From: Devosia sp.
GTDB taxonomy: Bacteria; Pseudomonadota; Alphaproteobacteria; Rhizobiales; Devosiaceae
DNA: 64,000 bases
Direction of reading: 5' to 3'
Assembly: GCF_028290435.1 (NCBI RefSeq)
Contig: NZ_JAQGJV010000095.1
Coordinates: 62,001 to 126,000 of the forward strand
Shown: positions 52,292 to 61,720 of the stretch, one piece after another
How positions within the stretch are numbered: the stretch's first letter is position 1
Layout: every line of letters starts with the position of its first letter
The notes under the pieces: model-generated
What the model was told of the DNA's origin: nothing
Databases searched by the model: none
Seen by the model: only the letters and a program-made list of their open reading frames with translations
Made by a program: the position numbers and the translations under genes

Positions 52292-52305
52292 TTGAACCGG
52301 TACAA
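52292..52305. promoter_or_regulatory. LacI-type operator 3
   Basis: TTGAACCGGTACAA, one mismatch from the same palindrome, 43 bases before the regulator ATG. Central CG is typical of LacI operators. Confidence 0.6.
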
Positions 52306-52347
52306 TTTTTGTGCTAGGAACGGGGTTTAGCGGCGTAAGGCGGGTTG

Positions 52348-53406
52348 ATGGCGACGAAGGCGACGGTAAAACTGGCGGATGTGGCGCGGGAGGCGGGGGT
52401 GTCCAAGGGCACTGCGTCCAATGTGTTCAGCCGGCCCGAAGTGGTCCGCGACGAGGTGCGCGAGCATGTGCTGGCGACGGCCAAGGCCATGGGTTATGGC
52501 GGGCCCAGCGTGCAGGGGCGGTTGCTGCGGGCGGGCAAGGTCAATGCTATCGGCGTCGCTGCCGTCGAGCCGATGGCGTATTTTTTCGAGGATCCCTGGG
52601 CGCGGGCGCTGATGGCCGAGATATCGGCGGTGTGCGACGCCAGCGGCACCGGCATGGCGCTGGTGTCGGCCAAGAACCAGCAGAAGCTGGTGTGGAACAT
52701 CCAGAGCGCATTGGTGGATGGGTTCATCCTGCTCTGCGTCGAGGGCGGCGAGAAGTTGGTGGAATTGACGCGGGAACGGCATCTGCCGTTCGTGGCGCTG
52801 GCGCTGGGCGTCGATGACAAGTCCATTCCCACCATCGGCATCGACAATATTGAGGGGGCCAGCATGGCGGCGCGGCATCTGGCGGAACTCGGGCATCGGC
52901 GCTTTGCGGTGCTGGGGACAGAGTTTTCCGAGGGCGGCGCGGGGCTGTTGACGGACGGGCAGGTGCGGGGCGCCACGTTTTCCACGTCGCGTGACCGGGC
53001 CATTGGGTATTGGCGGACGCTGGCGGAATTTGGCGTGGCGCCGGAGTCCGTGCCGGTTTACGAGACCCAGGATGTGGCCAGCATAAGAACCGCAGTCGCG
53101 GCGATTTTTGCGGCGCCCGAGCCGCCGACGGCGATCCTGGCGATGTCGGATCGGGTGGCGCTGGTGGCGATGGAATGGCTGGCCGAGCAGGGGCTGCGCG
53201 TGCCGGAGGATGTGTCGATCGTGGGGTTCGATGGCGTCAAGGAGGCGGAACTGTCTGAGCCGCCGCTGACGACGATCGTGCAGCCACTTGCCGAAATTGC
53301 GCGGCAGGCGGTGCAGGCGATTTTGCAGGACGCCGTGCCGGCGCAGCGCCGGAGTATTCCGCTGACGATCGCGGTGCGCGCGAGTACGGGCAAGCCCAAG
53401 GCTTAG
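52348..53406 (+). CDS. LacI family transcriptional regulator
   Basis: 352 residues. Helix-turn-helix (VKLADVAREAGVSKGTASNVFSRPEVV, residues 7-33) and a periplasmic-binding-protein-like sugar domain (GFDGVKEAELSEPPLTTIVQP near the end). ATG at 52348. Three matching palindromes upstream indicate autoregulation. Ligand unknown; possibly the adjacent downstream amino-acid metabolism is unrelated. Confidence 0.93.
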   Translation: MATKATVKLADVAREAGVSKGTASNVFSRPEVVRDEVREHVLATAKAMGYGGPSVQGRLLRAGKVNAIGVAAVEPMAYFFEDPWARALMAEISAVCDASGTGMALVSAKNQQKLVWNIQSALVDGFILLCVEGGEKLVELTRERHLPFVALALGVDDKSIPTIGIDNIEGASMAARHLAELGHRRFAVLGTEFSEGGAGLLTDGQVRGATFSTSRDRAIGYWRTLAEFGVAPESVPVYETQDVASIRTAVAAIFAAPEPPTAILAMSDRVALVAMEWLAEQGLRVPEDVSIVGFDGVKEAELSEPPLTTIVQPLAEIARQAVQAILQDAVPAQRRSIPLTIAVRASTGKPKA

Positions 53407-53426
53407 GCTTGCCCGGCGGGCGTTGA

Positions 53427-54668
<1,242 letters not shown>

Positions 54669-54735
54669 GCCGTCGTTTTGCTGAGACGATGAGCAATGAC
54701 TGCCGGTTGGCGGGGCGGTCGGGGGACGGTGCCTA

Positions 54736-55977
54736 ATGACGTCATACTGGAAGACTGTGGTGCCGCTGTATCTTTCGCTTGTCGTCAGCTTTGCGCTGCC
54801 GATTGTGGAAGCGTTGGCGGTCGAAAAGATCGACATCGTGTTCCTGGCCTATCTGGGACTGGTGATCCCGCTGGCGGTTATCATTTCGACATCCGCCCGG
54901 ATCTACGCACAAAGCGATGTGTTCTCGCACGGTTTTGCGCCGGACCAAGACGGCGTTGCGGCGACGGTGAGGACCGCCATCGTGTCGCTGGCGGTTTATG
55001 TTCCGGCCATGATGTGGCTGCACTTCGTGGCGCCGTGGCCGCAGGAGCGCCCGCTGTGGTCGCTGCTGCTCAGCGTCTTCCTGTTTTCGTCGGTGCTGCA
55101 GGCGCCGCGCATGGTGGCGCAGGCCATGTCGACGGGCGGCCGTACATCGCGAACGGTGCTGGTGTCCTCGGTGATCATGGTAGTCAGCGCGGCGTTGCTG
55201 AACACCGCAATCGTGCTGCTGGTGCGCGACGCCGATACCGGCATTGCGCTGAGCATTGCGGCCAACATCGTGTCCGTATCGGCGGCCAGCGGCTACGTCT
55301 GGGTCAAGGTATTTGCCGGTAGCGAAACCCGAGGTGTGCTGGCAAGGGCGCTCAGGGGATTTGATATCCGTAACCTGAAAACGCTGGCCTTCGCGGTCAT
55401 CGAGTCGCTGTCGTATAATGCGTTCTTCTATGTGTTCGCGACAGCGCTGCTGGCGATCAGCGTCGACAGCGCGGCCAAATTCAACTTCATCAGTAGCCTC
55501 TGCCTGATCGCCGTGGCGTGGCGGCTGACATTCTCGATCATTCTGCAGTCCGCCTTCAGCAAACCGCTGGGCGTGAGCGAGCACTATCGGTTGTTCATTA
55601 AAATGGTTGGAGCGGGGCTCGCCCATGTGGTGCCATCGCTGGCGCTGATCTGGCTGTTCATCACCACAATGACCGACATTCAGGACTTCCAGAGTGAGTT
55701 TGCGGCCCTGTCGGCGATCATGTTGCTGGGGACGTTCAACCAGATTGCGCTGGCCGGATTGCGAGCAAAGAACGCCATGGGGCGCATGGCCATGCTGTCA
55801 GTGTTGAGCAACGTGGTTGGGGGCAGCGTCATCCTGTGGTGGGGGGGCGATGCCGCCCTGGCGGGATTGCTGATCGTGGCGGTGTGCGATGAATTGTTCA
55901 GGACGACGATGAGTACGCTGATGCTCTATCGCGTGGTGGCGCGGCCGGCCCCGGTCCTCGTGCAGACGCCAGGCTAG
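54736..55977 (+). CDS. Multi-spanning membrane protein, MATE/MOP-superfamily-like
   Basis: 413 residues with about 12 predicted helices and few charged loops; resembles MATE or polysaccharide-flippase-type exporters (MOP superfamily), but no signature is decisive. ATG follows GGGGGA. Alternative: a distinct integral membrane family of unknown function. Confidence 0.6.
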   Translation: MTSYWKTVVPLYLSLVVSFALPIVEALAVEKIDIVFLAYLGLVIPLAVIISTSARIYAQSDVFSHGFAPDQDGVAATVRTAIVSLAVYVPAMMWLHFVAPWPQERPLWSLLLSVFLFSSVLQAPRMVAQAMSTGGRTSRTVLVSSVIMVVSAALLNTAIVLLVRDADTGIALSIAANIVSVSAASGYVWVKVFAGSETRGVLARALRGFDIRNLKTLAFAVIESLSYNAFFYVFATALLAISVDSAAKFNFISSLCLIAVAWRLTFSIILQSAFSKPLGVSEHYRLFIKMVGAGLAHVVPSLALIWLFITTMTDIQDFQSEFAALSAIMLLGTFNQIALAGLRAKNAMGRMAMLSVLSNVVGGSVILWWGGDAALAGLLIVAVCDELFRTTMSTLMLYRVVARPAPVLVQTPG

Positions 55978-56005
55978 CGGCGGTTCCCCTCAGGGTGACA
56001 AGGGA

Positions 56006-56380
56006 TCATGCGGCCCAGGGCGGGGTGAAGGGCGTTTGGCCCGGCAGGATAGCCTGACCGCCGACGGGGAAGACGGCGACGGCGGTGAACGGCGTGTCGC
56101 CCGGATTGTCCAGGCCGAAATCGGTGTGCGGCGGCACGATCAGGGTGTCGCCCGGGGACAGGGTAAGCACCGCGTCGCCAAGCCGGATGCTGGCGGTGCC
56201 GGAGAGGCAGACGAAGATTTCCTCGCGGGTCAGTTGATGGGTGGCGCCTACGCTGCCCGGAGCGAGGGAGAGTGTCCAGACGGCGGTGTCGCTGGCGCCG
56301 CGCGTCGGCGAGGCCAGTCCGGTGAAGGTGACGCCCGGAATGGTGAATTGCGGGGCGCTGGCGGCGGTGATCAGGGGCAT
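56006..56380 (-). CDS. Cupin domain-containing protein
   Basis: 124 residues, single cupin barrel: motif 1 HQLTREEIFVCLSG near 48-61 and motif 2 LSPGDTLIVPPHTDFGLDNPG near 70-92. Metal ligands partly conserved (H, E, H). Substrate unknown. Divergent from the MarR gene; the two share operators. Confidence 0.85.
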   Translation of the reverse strand: MPLITAASAPQFTIPGVTFTGLASPTRGASDTAVWTLSLAPGSVGATHQLTREEIFVCLSGTASIRLGDAVLTLSPGDTLIVPPHTDFGLDNPGDTPFTAVAVFPVGGQAILPGQTPFTPPWAA

Positions 56381-56438
56381 GGGGGTTCCTCGTGGCGTGG
56401 GCGCGTGCGACTGTGCAAGTGCAGCGCATTGTGATATC

Positions 56439-56453
56439 GTCAAGCAACTTGAC
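56439..56453. promoter_or_regulatory. MarR-type operator 1
   Basis: Palindrome GTCAAGCAACTTGAC between the divergent cupin and MarR genes. Confidence 0.65.
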
Positions 56454-56470
56454 TACATGGACTCAGTAAA

Positions 56471-56932
56471 TTGGTCAAGCAGCTTGACGAAAAAGCCACA
56501 TCAGACCTGATCGATCACGTTGGCTGGCGGCTGTGGCGGCTGAGCCGGCAGTGGAAGGACGAGTTCGAGGCGGCCATGACCGCGGCCGGCCACGGCTGGA
56601 TGACGCAGGCGCAGGGGGCGGTGGTCGGGCAATTGCGCGCTGACGGCGTGCCGCAGGCCGAATTGGCGCAGAAGCTGGGCGTGTCCAAGCAGGCGGTGCA
56701 GCAGTTCGTCGATGCCCTGGAGGCGGATGGCTTTGTGGTGCGCGCCGTCGATCCGGCGGACAAACGAGGCCGTATCGTGCAGCTTACGGCCAAGGGCGCG
56801 CAGGCGCTGGACGATGGCAATCGCATCAAGCGAGCGATCGAGGCGCGTTATCGCGAAGCCGTTGGTGAGGCGCGGTTTGACAGTTTTATGGCGGTGCTGG
56901 ATGAGCTGTTTGAGGACAGCTCATCCCTGTGA
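56471..56932 (+). CDS. MarR family transcriptional regulator
   Basis: 153 residues. Winged helix (VPQAELAQKLGVSKQAVQQFVDALEADGFV, residues 58-88). The only in-frame start giving the family N-terminus is TTG at 56471, with no ribosome site; it may be translated without one. The ATG at 56576 would remove a conserved helix. Operator 2 overlaps its first codons. Probably represses itself and the cupin gene. Confidence 0.82.
   Translation: MVKQLDEKATSDLIDHVGWRLWRLSRQWKDEFEAAMTAAGHGWMTQAQGAVVGQLRADGVPQAELAQKLGVSKQAVQQFVDALEADGFVVRAVDPADKRGRIVQLTAKGAQALDDGNRIKRAIEARYREAVGEARFDSFMAVLDELFEDSSSL
56474..56488. promoter_or_regulatory. MarR-type operator 2 (overlaps the marR start)
   Basis: GTCAAGCAGCTTGAC, differing from operator 1 at one position, spaced 35 bases centre to centre; it lies within codons 2-6 of the regulator. 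Confidence 0.65.
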
Positions 56933-56937
56933 TGGCG

Positions 56938-58056
56938 CTACTTGCTGAACCAGCTCGTGAAGTTGGTGGCGTTGCCCGATGAGGCGTCGCCGAACATCTG
57001 GGTGAGTTTTGAGGTTGTGGCGAAGCTGTTGACGGCCGCTTGGTAAAATTGGTCGCTCCAGCCCAGAGCCTGGCGTTCTTCGGCGCTCAAGGACGAATAG
57101 ATGCCGATAACGTTCTGGCTGAAGGCCGTGGGGTCGCTGCTCTTGGCAGCGTTCTGGTAGCCGGCGATCAGGGCAGCACCGCCCTTGCTGCGCAGGATCG
57201 CATTGGCGGCGGTGACTTCCTCGCCCGAAAACTCGTCGTCCTGGTTGAGGACGATGGCCGACAGCGAGCGGGAATCGAAGGTCGACAGATCGATGAACGT
57301 GCCAACCTTGGTGTTCTTGTTGAAGGTCGGCACTTTGCCGTTGGCGAGCGCCGCATCGTATTTCTTGTCGATGGCGACGCGCACGTCGCTGGCCACGTCC
57401 TTGATGTCGCGCGGGCCGGACGCTCCGCCGGCCTCTTTGAGGGCTAGATAGAGCGCCACTGGATCGTCGTCACCCGCATCGGGCTTGGTCTTGGGAGCGG
57501 TGGCCAATTGCTTGAGGCCGTCGGTCAGGGCGGCGCGGGCGGCGACCGATTTGGGATCGGCGCGTTCCTCGGGGCCGAGACTATCGAGATAGGCGGCGGC
57601 CGCCTGGTAGAGGCCGGTATAGTTGCCGGTGACCTTGGTGATGGCGGCGGGGCCGGCCAGGGCCGAATCGAAGCGGCGCTGCATTTCGAGGCCGGCGGCT
57701 TTCTTCTCGTCGTCGGTGAAGGCCGCTTTATCGGTGCTGTTGGCCATGGCGTAGATCTCGCGGGCATCGAGGCTACTCATGTCCAGGGCCAGCTTGCCGC
57801 CTTGCAGCGGCGTGGTGCGCTTGGCGTCGGTCAGCAACGCGGTCATCTTCTGGCGCGCCTCGGTCAGGACCGTGGCCAGATTTTTGGTTTCGAGCGCGGC
57901 CTTGGCGGCGGCGGAGAATTCCACGCTGGTGGCGGGGGTGTCGTCCATGGCGGCGGGCGTGACGGCGGCAGTGGTGCTGGCGGTCTTGCTGGCGATCGCG
58001 GCCGCTGTCGAACTGGTATAGGCCGTGGCGGAATAGGCGGTGGTGAGGGCGACCAT
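56938..58056 (-). CDS. Hypothetical protein, helical
   Basis: 372 residues, an Ala/Thr/Ser-rich N-terminus (residues 1-45) and a long helical region with repeated AMANSTDKAAFTDDEKKAAGLEM-like motifs; no signal peptide or membrane segment is convincing. ATG at 58056 after AGGAG. No family recognised. The last coding gene before the small RNA cluster. 58057-58195 holds nothing evident. Confidence 0.7.
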   Translation of the reverse strand: MVALTTAYSATAYTSSTAAAIASKTASTTAAVTPAAMDDTPATSVEFSAAAKAALETKNLATVLTEARQKMTALLTDAKRTTPLQGGKLALDMSSLDAREIYAMANSTDKAAFTDDEKKAAGLEMQRRFDSALAGPAAITKVTGNYTGLYQAAAAYLDSLGPEERADPKSVAARAALTDGLKQLATAPKTKPDAGDDDPVALYLALKEAGGASGPRDIKDVASDVRVAIDKKYDAALANGKVPTFNKNTKVGTFIDLSTFDSRSLSAIVLNQDDEFSGEEVTAANAILRSKGGAALIAGYQNAAKSSDPTAFSQNVIGIYSSLSAEERQALGWSDQFYQAAVNSFATTSKLTQMFGDASSGNATNFTSWFSK

Positions 58057-58195
58057 GACGGGGCTCCTGGCAAGGTTAACCAAACCTATGCAAGCAACGT
58101 GCCGCCCCGAAACCCCCGTAAATCCAGGGATTTGTCAGATGCGGACGCGCATCAGGCGGCAAAAACTGCCGGAGCGGCGGCAAGAATGACTGGAA

Positions 58196-58350
58196 ATGAA
58201 AAGACCCCGCCCGAGGGGATGGGCAGGGCCTAGGGGTCTTAGGCCGAAGCCTCTGACCTTGGAGATGCGGTCCCCACGAAGACCGCGTTCCGCTGACTAT
58301 CTGCCCGCCGGGTTTCATACACAAACGCACAATGGGCAAGCCAGCCATGC
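58196..58350 (-). ncRNA. Small RNA unit 4 (no CCUCCUCCC motif)
   Basis: Begins at the box GCATGGCTGGCTT (58350-58338 on the minus strand), contains GCGGTC/GACCGC hairpin, and ends at a terminator (58230-58196; GCCCTGCCC/GGGCGGGGTC plus TTTT). The same box leads units 1-3, but no cuckoo loop occurs here. Overlaps no gene. Confidence 0.5.
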
Positions 58351-58380
58351 AAAATTGGCGATACCAGAAAACATAGAGGC

Positions 58381-58636
58381 AAAAAAAGAGGCTCCATCCG
58401 AGGATGGAGCCTGATGATAGGGCCGAAGCCAAATCGAAAGTAATGGCCCTGCGCAAGGGAGGAGGATATGCGCCGGACCGGGTGGGCCTAAGCCGAGGGA
58501 GGAGGATACGACTTAAACCCGGTGTCGCGTAAAGCCGGTCCGAGGGAGGAGGATACGGAGGGCTTCGCAGCGACAGGTGTATGTATATATTTTGACCGGA
58601 TGGTCAGCAATGCAGATGCTGACATGTCAGCCATGC
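58381..58636 (-). ncRNA. Cuckoo-type small RNA unit 3
   Basis: Box GCATGGCTGACAT (58636-58624), then three hairpins with CCUCCUCCC loops at 58552-58544, 58505-58497 (stem UAAGUCG/CGGCUUA) and 58465-58457 (stem GGCGC/GCGC), then a terminator GGCTCCAT-CCGAGG-ATGGAGCC plus seven U (58411-58381). CCUCCUCCC is complementary to Shine-Dalgarno sequences. About 240 nucleotides. Confidence 0.75.
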
Positions 58637-58663
58637 ATCCCACACAGCGACAAGTTGTCAAAG

Positions 58664-58799
58664 GCTCGATCTTCAGGTGATGCCGGTCTGCAAACAGCAA
58701 TGTTCTGTGCTTCCGGTGCTCACGTACTTGAACGTACGCTCCGCTCCGGTTCTCAAACATTGCTGTTCTCGACTCGGCCTGACCTGAAGCTCTTCGCCT
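58664..58799. repeat. Family B long hairpin repeat, copy 2
   Basis: Between RNA units 2 and 3. Outer arms as in copy 1 (CTTCAGGTGATGCCGG/CGGCCTGACCTGAAG); inner AACAGCAATGTT pairs with AACATTGCTGTT, different from copy 1 but again complementary. Confidence 0.7.
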
Positions 58800-58827
58800 T
58801 TGCTGCGTTCAACCCGAAGGAAGAATG

Positions 58828-59075
58828 AAAAAAAGGCCCCATCCGAGGATGGGGCCTGACGATCGGCTGAGCCGATCAAAAGTGGGGCAGAGAGCAAGGG
58901 AGGAGGATATGCGCTCTGCCGTTGAACCTGGATCGAGGGAGGAGGATACGATCCAAATTCGGTGTCGCGATACAGAAGACCGAGGGAGGAGGATACGGTG
59001 TTCGTCTCAGCGACAATGTGAATATGCGCTTTGCGACATGAATGCACAATTAACAAGCTGACATGCGTGCCATGC
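58828..59075 (-). ncRNA. Cuckoo-type small RNA unit 2
   Basis: Box GCATGGCACGCAT (59075-59063), ten bases, TAATTGTG, then three CCUCCUCCC loops: 58992-58984 (stem GAACACCG/CGGUCUUC, one mismatch), 58945-58937 (stem UGGAUCG/CGAUCCA, perfect) and 58906-58898 (stem GGCAGAGC/GCUCUCUGCC), a GATCGGCT/AGCCGATC hairpin, and a terminator AGGCCCCAT-CCGAGG-ATGGGGCCT with seven U (58857-58828). Confidence 0.78.
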
Positions 59076-59107
59076 GCGTAACGCAGGCATTTGCCCAAGG
59101 TCTGGGC

Positions 59108-59273
59108 AAAAAATATGGCCCCGCTCGAGGGGAGAGCGAGGCCATATCGATGCGAAGCAAGCCTCGCAAGGAGGGAACGCAGCAGGGGCAAGGGAGGAAG
59201 GCCCCGCTGTGTTCGGGCGGTATAAGCCTGTGCAGCATGCCTCACAATTAGGCAGGGCGTATGCCAGCCATGC
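59108..59273 (-). ncRNA. Cuckoo-like small RNA unit 1
   Basis: Box GCATGGCTGGCAT (59273-59261), ten bases, TAATTGTG, then a hairpin with stem CAGCGGGGC/GCCCCUGCUG and loop CUUCCUCCCUU, a second CCCUCC motif (59175-59170), and a terminator TATGGCC...GGCCATA plus six U (59146-59108). A shorter, more diverged relative of units 2 and 3. Confidence 0.65.
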
Positions 59274-59500
59274 GCAAGGCGCGGGTTAGCGGGAATTGTC
59301 GTTTGAAATCAACGCGGCGATAGCCCTGGAAGAGCGGGGTAGACTATTGGCTGATAAGGGTTGCGGAGAGAATTTGCCCTGACGAGTGCAGTGGGATGCT
59401 GTGATTGCTCTTAACTGGCGTGATTTCGTTCGTTTGTCGCGGGGGTTGGCAATGGTTCACGCGAGCGGCGATTGCGCCGAATTGATTCGTTAAGGCTTTA

Positions 59501-60007
59501 TCAATCCTGATCAGAAAAAGCGGCGGACAGGGCGGTAGTAAAGGTCTGCCCATCGAGCTGCTCTATGTCATCGAGCTGGTAGAAGCGGTCGGTGCCGGTG
59601 GTCTGCTTGAGCTGCAGTGTGTCGGTATAGTTGGCTGATGGCTCGGCCTTGAAGCTGTAGTTGATCTCGACGCTGGCGGCGGTGGCGTCATCGCTCAGCG
59701 TGACGGCGCCTACGGTGCAGCTATCGGCGGTGTCTGGATAGCTGCGCCAGGGCAGGCCATCGCCGAGCGGCGGTTTGTCGCCGGGATGTTGGCTCTCGAA
59801 CTGCGCATTGCGGGTTTCGGCGATCGTGATGGCTTCGACGAGTTCCGGCGTCAGCAAGCCGGCCTCGATCTGGCTCATGTCATCGGCGAGGGTGCTGATG
59901 CAGAAGATGTCGCCGACCTGATCGGGGGTGAAGGTCAGCGTTTCGGCCTGGGCGGTGGTGAGGCTGATGGCGAGCAGGAGGGCGGCGAGTGTCGTCGGCA
60001 GGTTCAT
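59501..60007 (-). CDS. Hypothetical secreted protein
   Basis: 168 residues: signal peptide (MNLPTTLAALLLAISLTTAQA), then an acidic beta-rich domain with two cysteines (CISTLADD, DSCTVGAV). No family recognised. ATG at 60007. The 59274-59500 gap upstream of the RNA units holds no frame. Confidence 0.7.
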   Translation of the reverse strand: MNLPTTLAALLLAISLTTAQAETLTFTPDQVGDIFCISTLADDMSQIEAGLLTPELVEAITIAETRNAQFESQHPGDKPPLGDGLPWRSYPDTADSCTVGAVTLSDDATAASVEINYSFKAEPSANYTDTLQLKQTTGTDRFYQLDDIEQLDGQTFTTALSAAFSDQD

Positions 60008-60074
60008 GATCGGCCCCGGATGCGTGTGCTACCGCGGATATGACGCGTGGCGGCTGAACCGGCGCTGAATGCGC

Positions 60075-60782
60075 CTAGTCCTGCGCCTCGAAGGCGGCAA
60101 TGGCGGCGGGCAATTCGCCGAGATGGGCGATGCGGGCGTACCGGGGATTGGCGACGGGTTCGTCGGCATGTTCGAACGACCATGTCAGGTCGTGCGGCAC
60201 ATGGACGGCGAAGGCGCCAGTGGCGAGCGCGGGCCGGACGTCGGATTTGAGCGAATTGCCGACCATCAGGGTGTGGTCAGGGCCATCGGCCTGCTGGGTG
60301 AAGATGCGGCGGTAGATGGCCTCGGTCTTGTCGGAGACGATCTCGACTGCGGCGAAATACTCGGCAAGGCCGGAGGCGGCGAGTTTGCGCTCCTGGTCGA
60401 ACAGGTCGCCTTTGGTGACGAGAATCAGGCGGTAGCGGTCCTGGAGTTCGCCCAGGGCCTGGTCGACATAGGGCAGGGTCTCGACTGGGTGGGTCAGCAA
60501 TTCGCGGCCGGCGGCGAGGATTTCGGCGATGACCGTGCCGGGCACGCGATGCTCGGTCACCTCGAGGGCGGTTTCGATCATCGATAGGGTGAAGCCCTTG
60601 ATGCCGAAGCCGTAGGTGGCAAGGTTGCGCACTTCGGCGGCCAGCAGGCGCTCGCTGAGGCCGTTGGGATCGGCGTGATCCTTAAGCAGGGCGGTGAAGC
60701 GCTGCTCGGTCAGGCGGAAGAACTGCTCGTTCTGCCAGAGGGTATCGTCGGCGTCGAAGGCGATGGTGGTGATCGATGGCAT
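60075..60782 (-). CDS. HAD family hydrolase
   Basis: 235 residues. HAD motif I AFDADDTLW near residue 9, motif II (LVTKGD near 108), motif III lysine and motif IV MVGNSLKSDVRPAL near 165. Phosphatase of the YjjG-like group; substrate unknown. ATG at 60782 (MPSITTIAFDADD). 11 bases from the LysR gene stop. Confidence 0.9.
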   Translation of the reverse strand: MPSITTIAFDADDTLWQNEQFFRLTEQRFTALLKDHADPNGLSERLLAAEVRNLATYGFGIKGFTLSMIETALEVTEHRVPGTVIAEILAAGRELLTHPVETLPYVDQALGELQDRYRLILVTKGDLFDQERKLAASGLAEYFAAVEIVSDKTEAIYRRIFTQQADGPDHTLMVGNSLKSDVRPALATGAFAVHVPHDLTWSFEHADEPVANPRYARIAHLGELPAAIAAFEAQD

Positions 60783-60793
60783 CTGGGAGCCGG

Positions 60794-61687
60794 CTAGAAG
60801 CTCCACTCGCGGGCTTTGCCGACGAGGAAGTCGCGGAAGACGCCGACGCGCTTGGAGTTTTTAAGGGCCGGCGGATACACGAAGTAAGCCTCGTATTCGG
60901 GAATGGTGATTTCGGAGAGGACCTGGACCAGGCCGTCTTCCTTTTCGGTCACATAGGCCGGCAGCATGGCGATGCCGATGCCGGCGCGGGCGGCCTGCAT
61001 CATGCCATAGACGGCGTTGACCTTCAGCGCGGCACGGCGCGGGCTGTTGTCGGCGCGGCCGACGCGTTCGAGGAAGTTGATGTCACCCAGATAGGAGGGC
61101 ACCGGCTCGCCGAAGCTGATGATACGGTGATTATCGAGATCCTCGATATTCTTGGGCATGCCATATTCGGTGATGTAGCTCTGCGAAGTGTAGAAATAAT
61201 TGTGCACGGTGAACAGCTTGCGCTGGATCATCTCGGACTGGTTGGGCCGGTGCAGGCGGATGGCCACGTCGGCCTCGCGCATGGCCAGATCGAGTTCACC
61301 GTCGTTGAGGCGGATTTCGAGCTGGATCAGCGGATAGAGCTTGAGGAATTCGTCGAGCCGCGAGGACAGCCAGGTCGAGCCGATACCCACGGTGGTGGTG
61401 ACGATGAGCGGGCCGGTGGGGACGTCCTGACTTTCGGACATCTGGGTTTCCACCTGCTGCAACTCCCAGTGCATGCGATGGGCGGTGCGGAACAATTGCT
61501 CGCCCACCTCGGTCAGCACCAGGCCGCGCGCATGGCGGATGAAGAGCTTGAGCCCCAGGTCATCTTCGAGCGCTGAGATCTGCCGGCTTACCGCCGACTG
61601 GCTCATGCCCAGCTTTTCAGCGGCATGGGTGAAACTACCCGACTCGGCGGCGGTATGGAAAATCCGGAGCTTGTCCCAGTCGAGCAT
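60794..61687 (-). CDS. lsrB: LysR regulator, LsrB/VtlR type
   Basis: 297 residues. Start MLDWDKLRIFHTAAESGSFTHAAEKLGMSQSAVSRQISALE matches the LsrB (Sinorhizobium) / VtlR (Brucella) group, which control oxidative stress, LPS and small RNA/DUF1127 genes and lie next to trxB. C-terminal effector domain complete. ATG at 61687, 33 bases after trxB stop. Symbol by family resemblance. Confidence 0.82.
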   Translation of the reverse strand: MLDWDKLRIFHTAAESGSFTHAAEKLGMSQSAVSRQISALEDDLGLKLFIRHARGLVLTEVGEQLFRTAHRMHWELQQVETQMSESQDVPTGPLIVTTTVGIGSTWLSSRLDEFLKLYPLIQLEIRLNDGELDLAMREADVAIRLHRPNQSEMIQRKLFTVHNYFYTSQSYITEYGMPKNIEDLDNHRIISFGEPVPSYLGDINFLERVGRADNSPRRAALKVNAVYGMMQAARAGIGIAMLPAYVTEKEDGLVQVLSEITIPEYEAYFVYPPALKNSKRVGVFRDFLVGKAREWSF

Positions 61688-61720
61688 TTCTTTTTGACGC
61701 CTTCTTTTTTACTTGGCAGG

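Noticed and set aside
56457..56510. ATG at 56457 as the marR start
   Set aside because: It is out of frame with the MarR sequence and ends after 17 codons.
58488..58760. Small plus- and minus-strand frames across the RNA cluster (for example with PPPSA endings)
   Set aside because: They run through the GGAGGAGGAT repeats and family B repeats and show only the repeat translated; no family or ribosome site.
59063..59273. Reading the box GCATGGCTGGCAT as a start codon of mini-proteins (MAGIRPA, MARMSAC, MADMSAS)
   Set aside because: No Shine-Dalgarno sequence, frames differ and end after seven codons in two cases; box conservation is better explained as a transcription element.
59261..59273. 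Sigma-54 promoter at the RNA units
   Set aside because: GG-N10-GC fits unit 1 only; units 2 and 3 are off by one and unit 4 lacks it.
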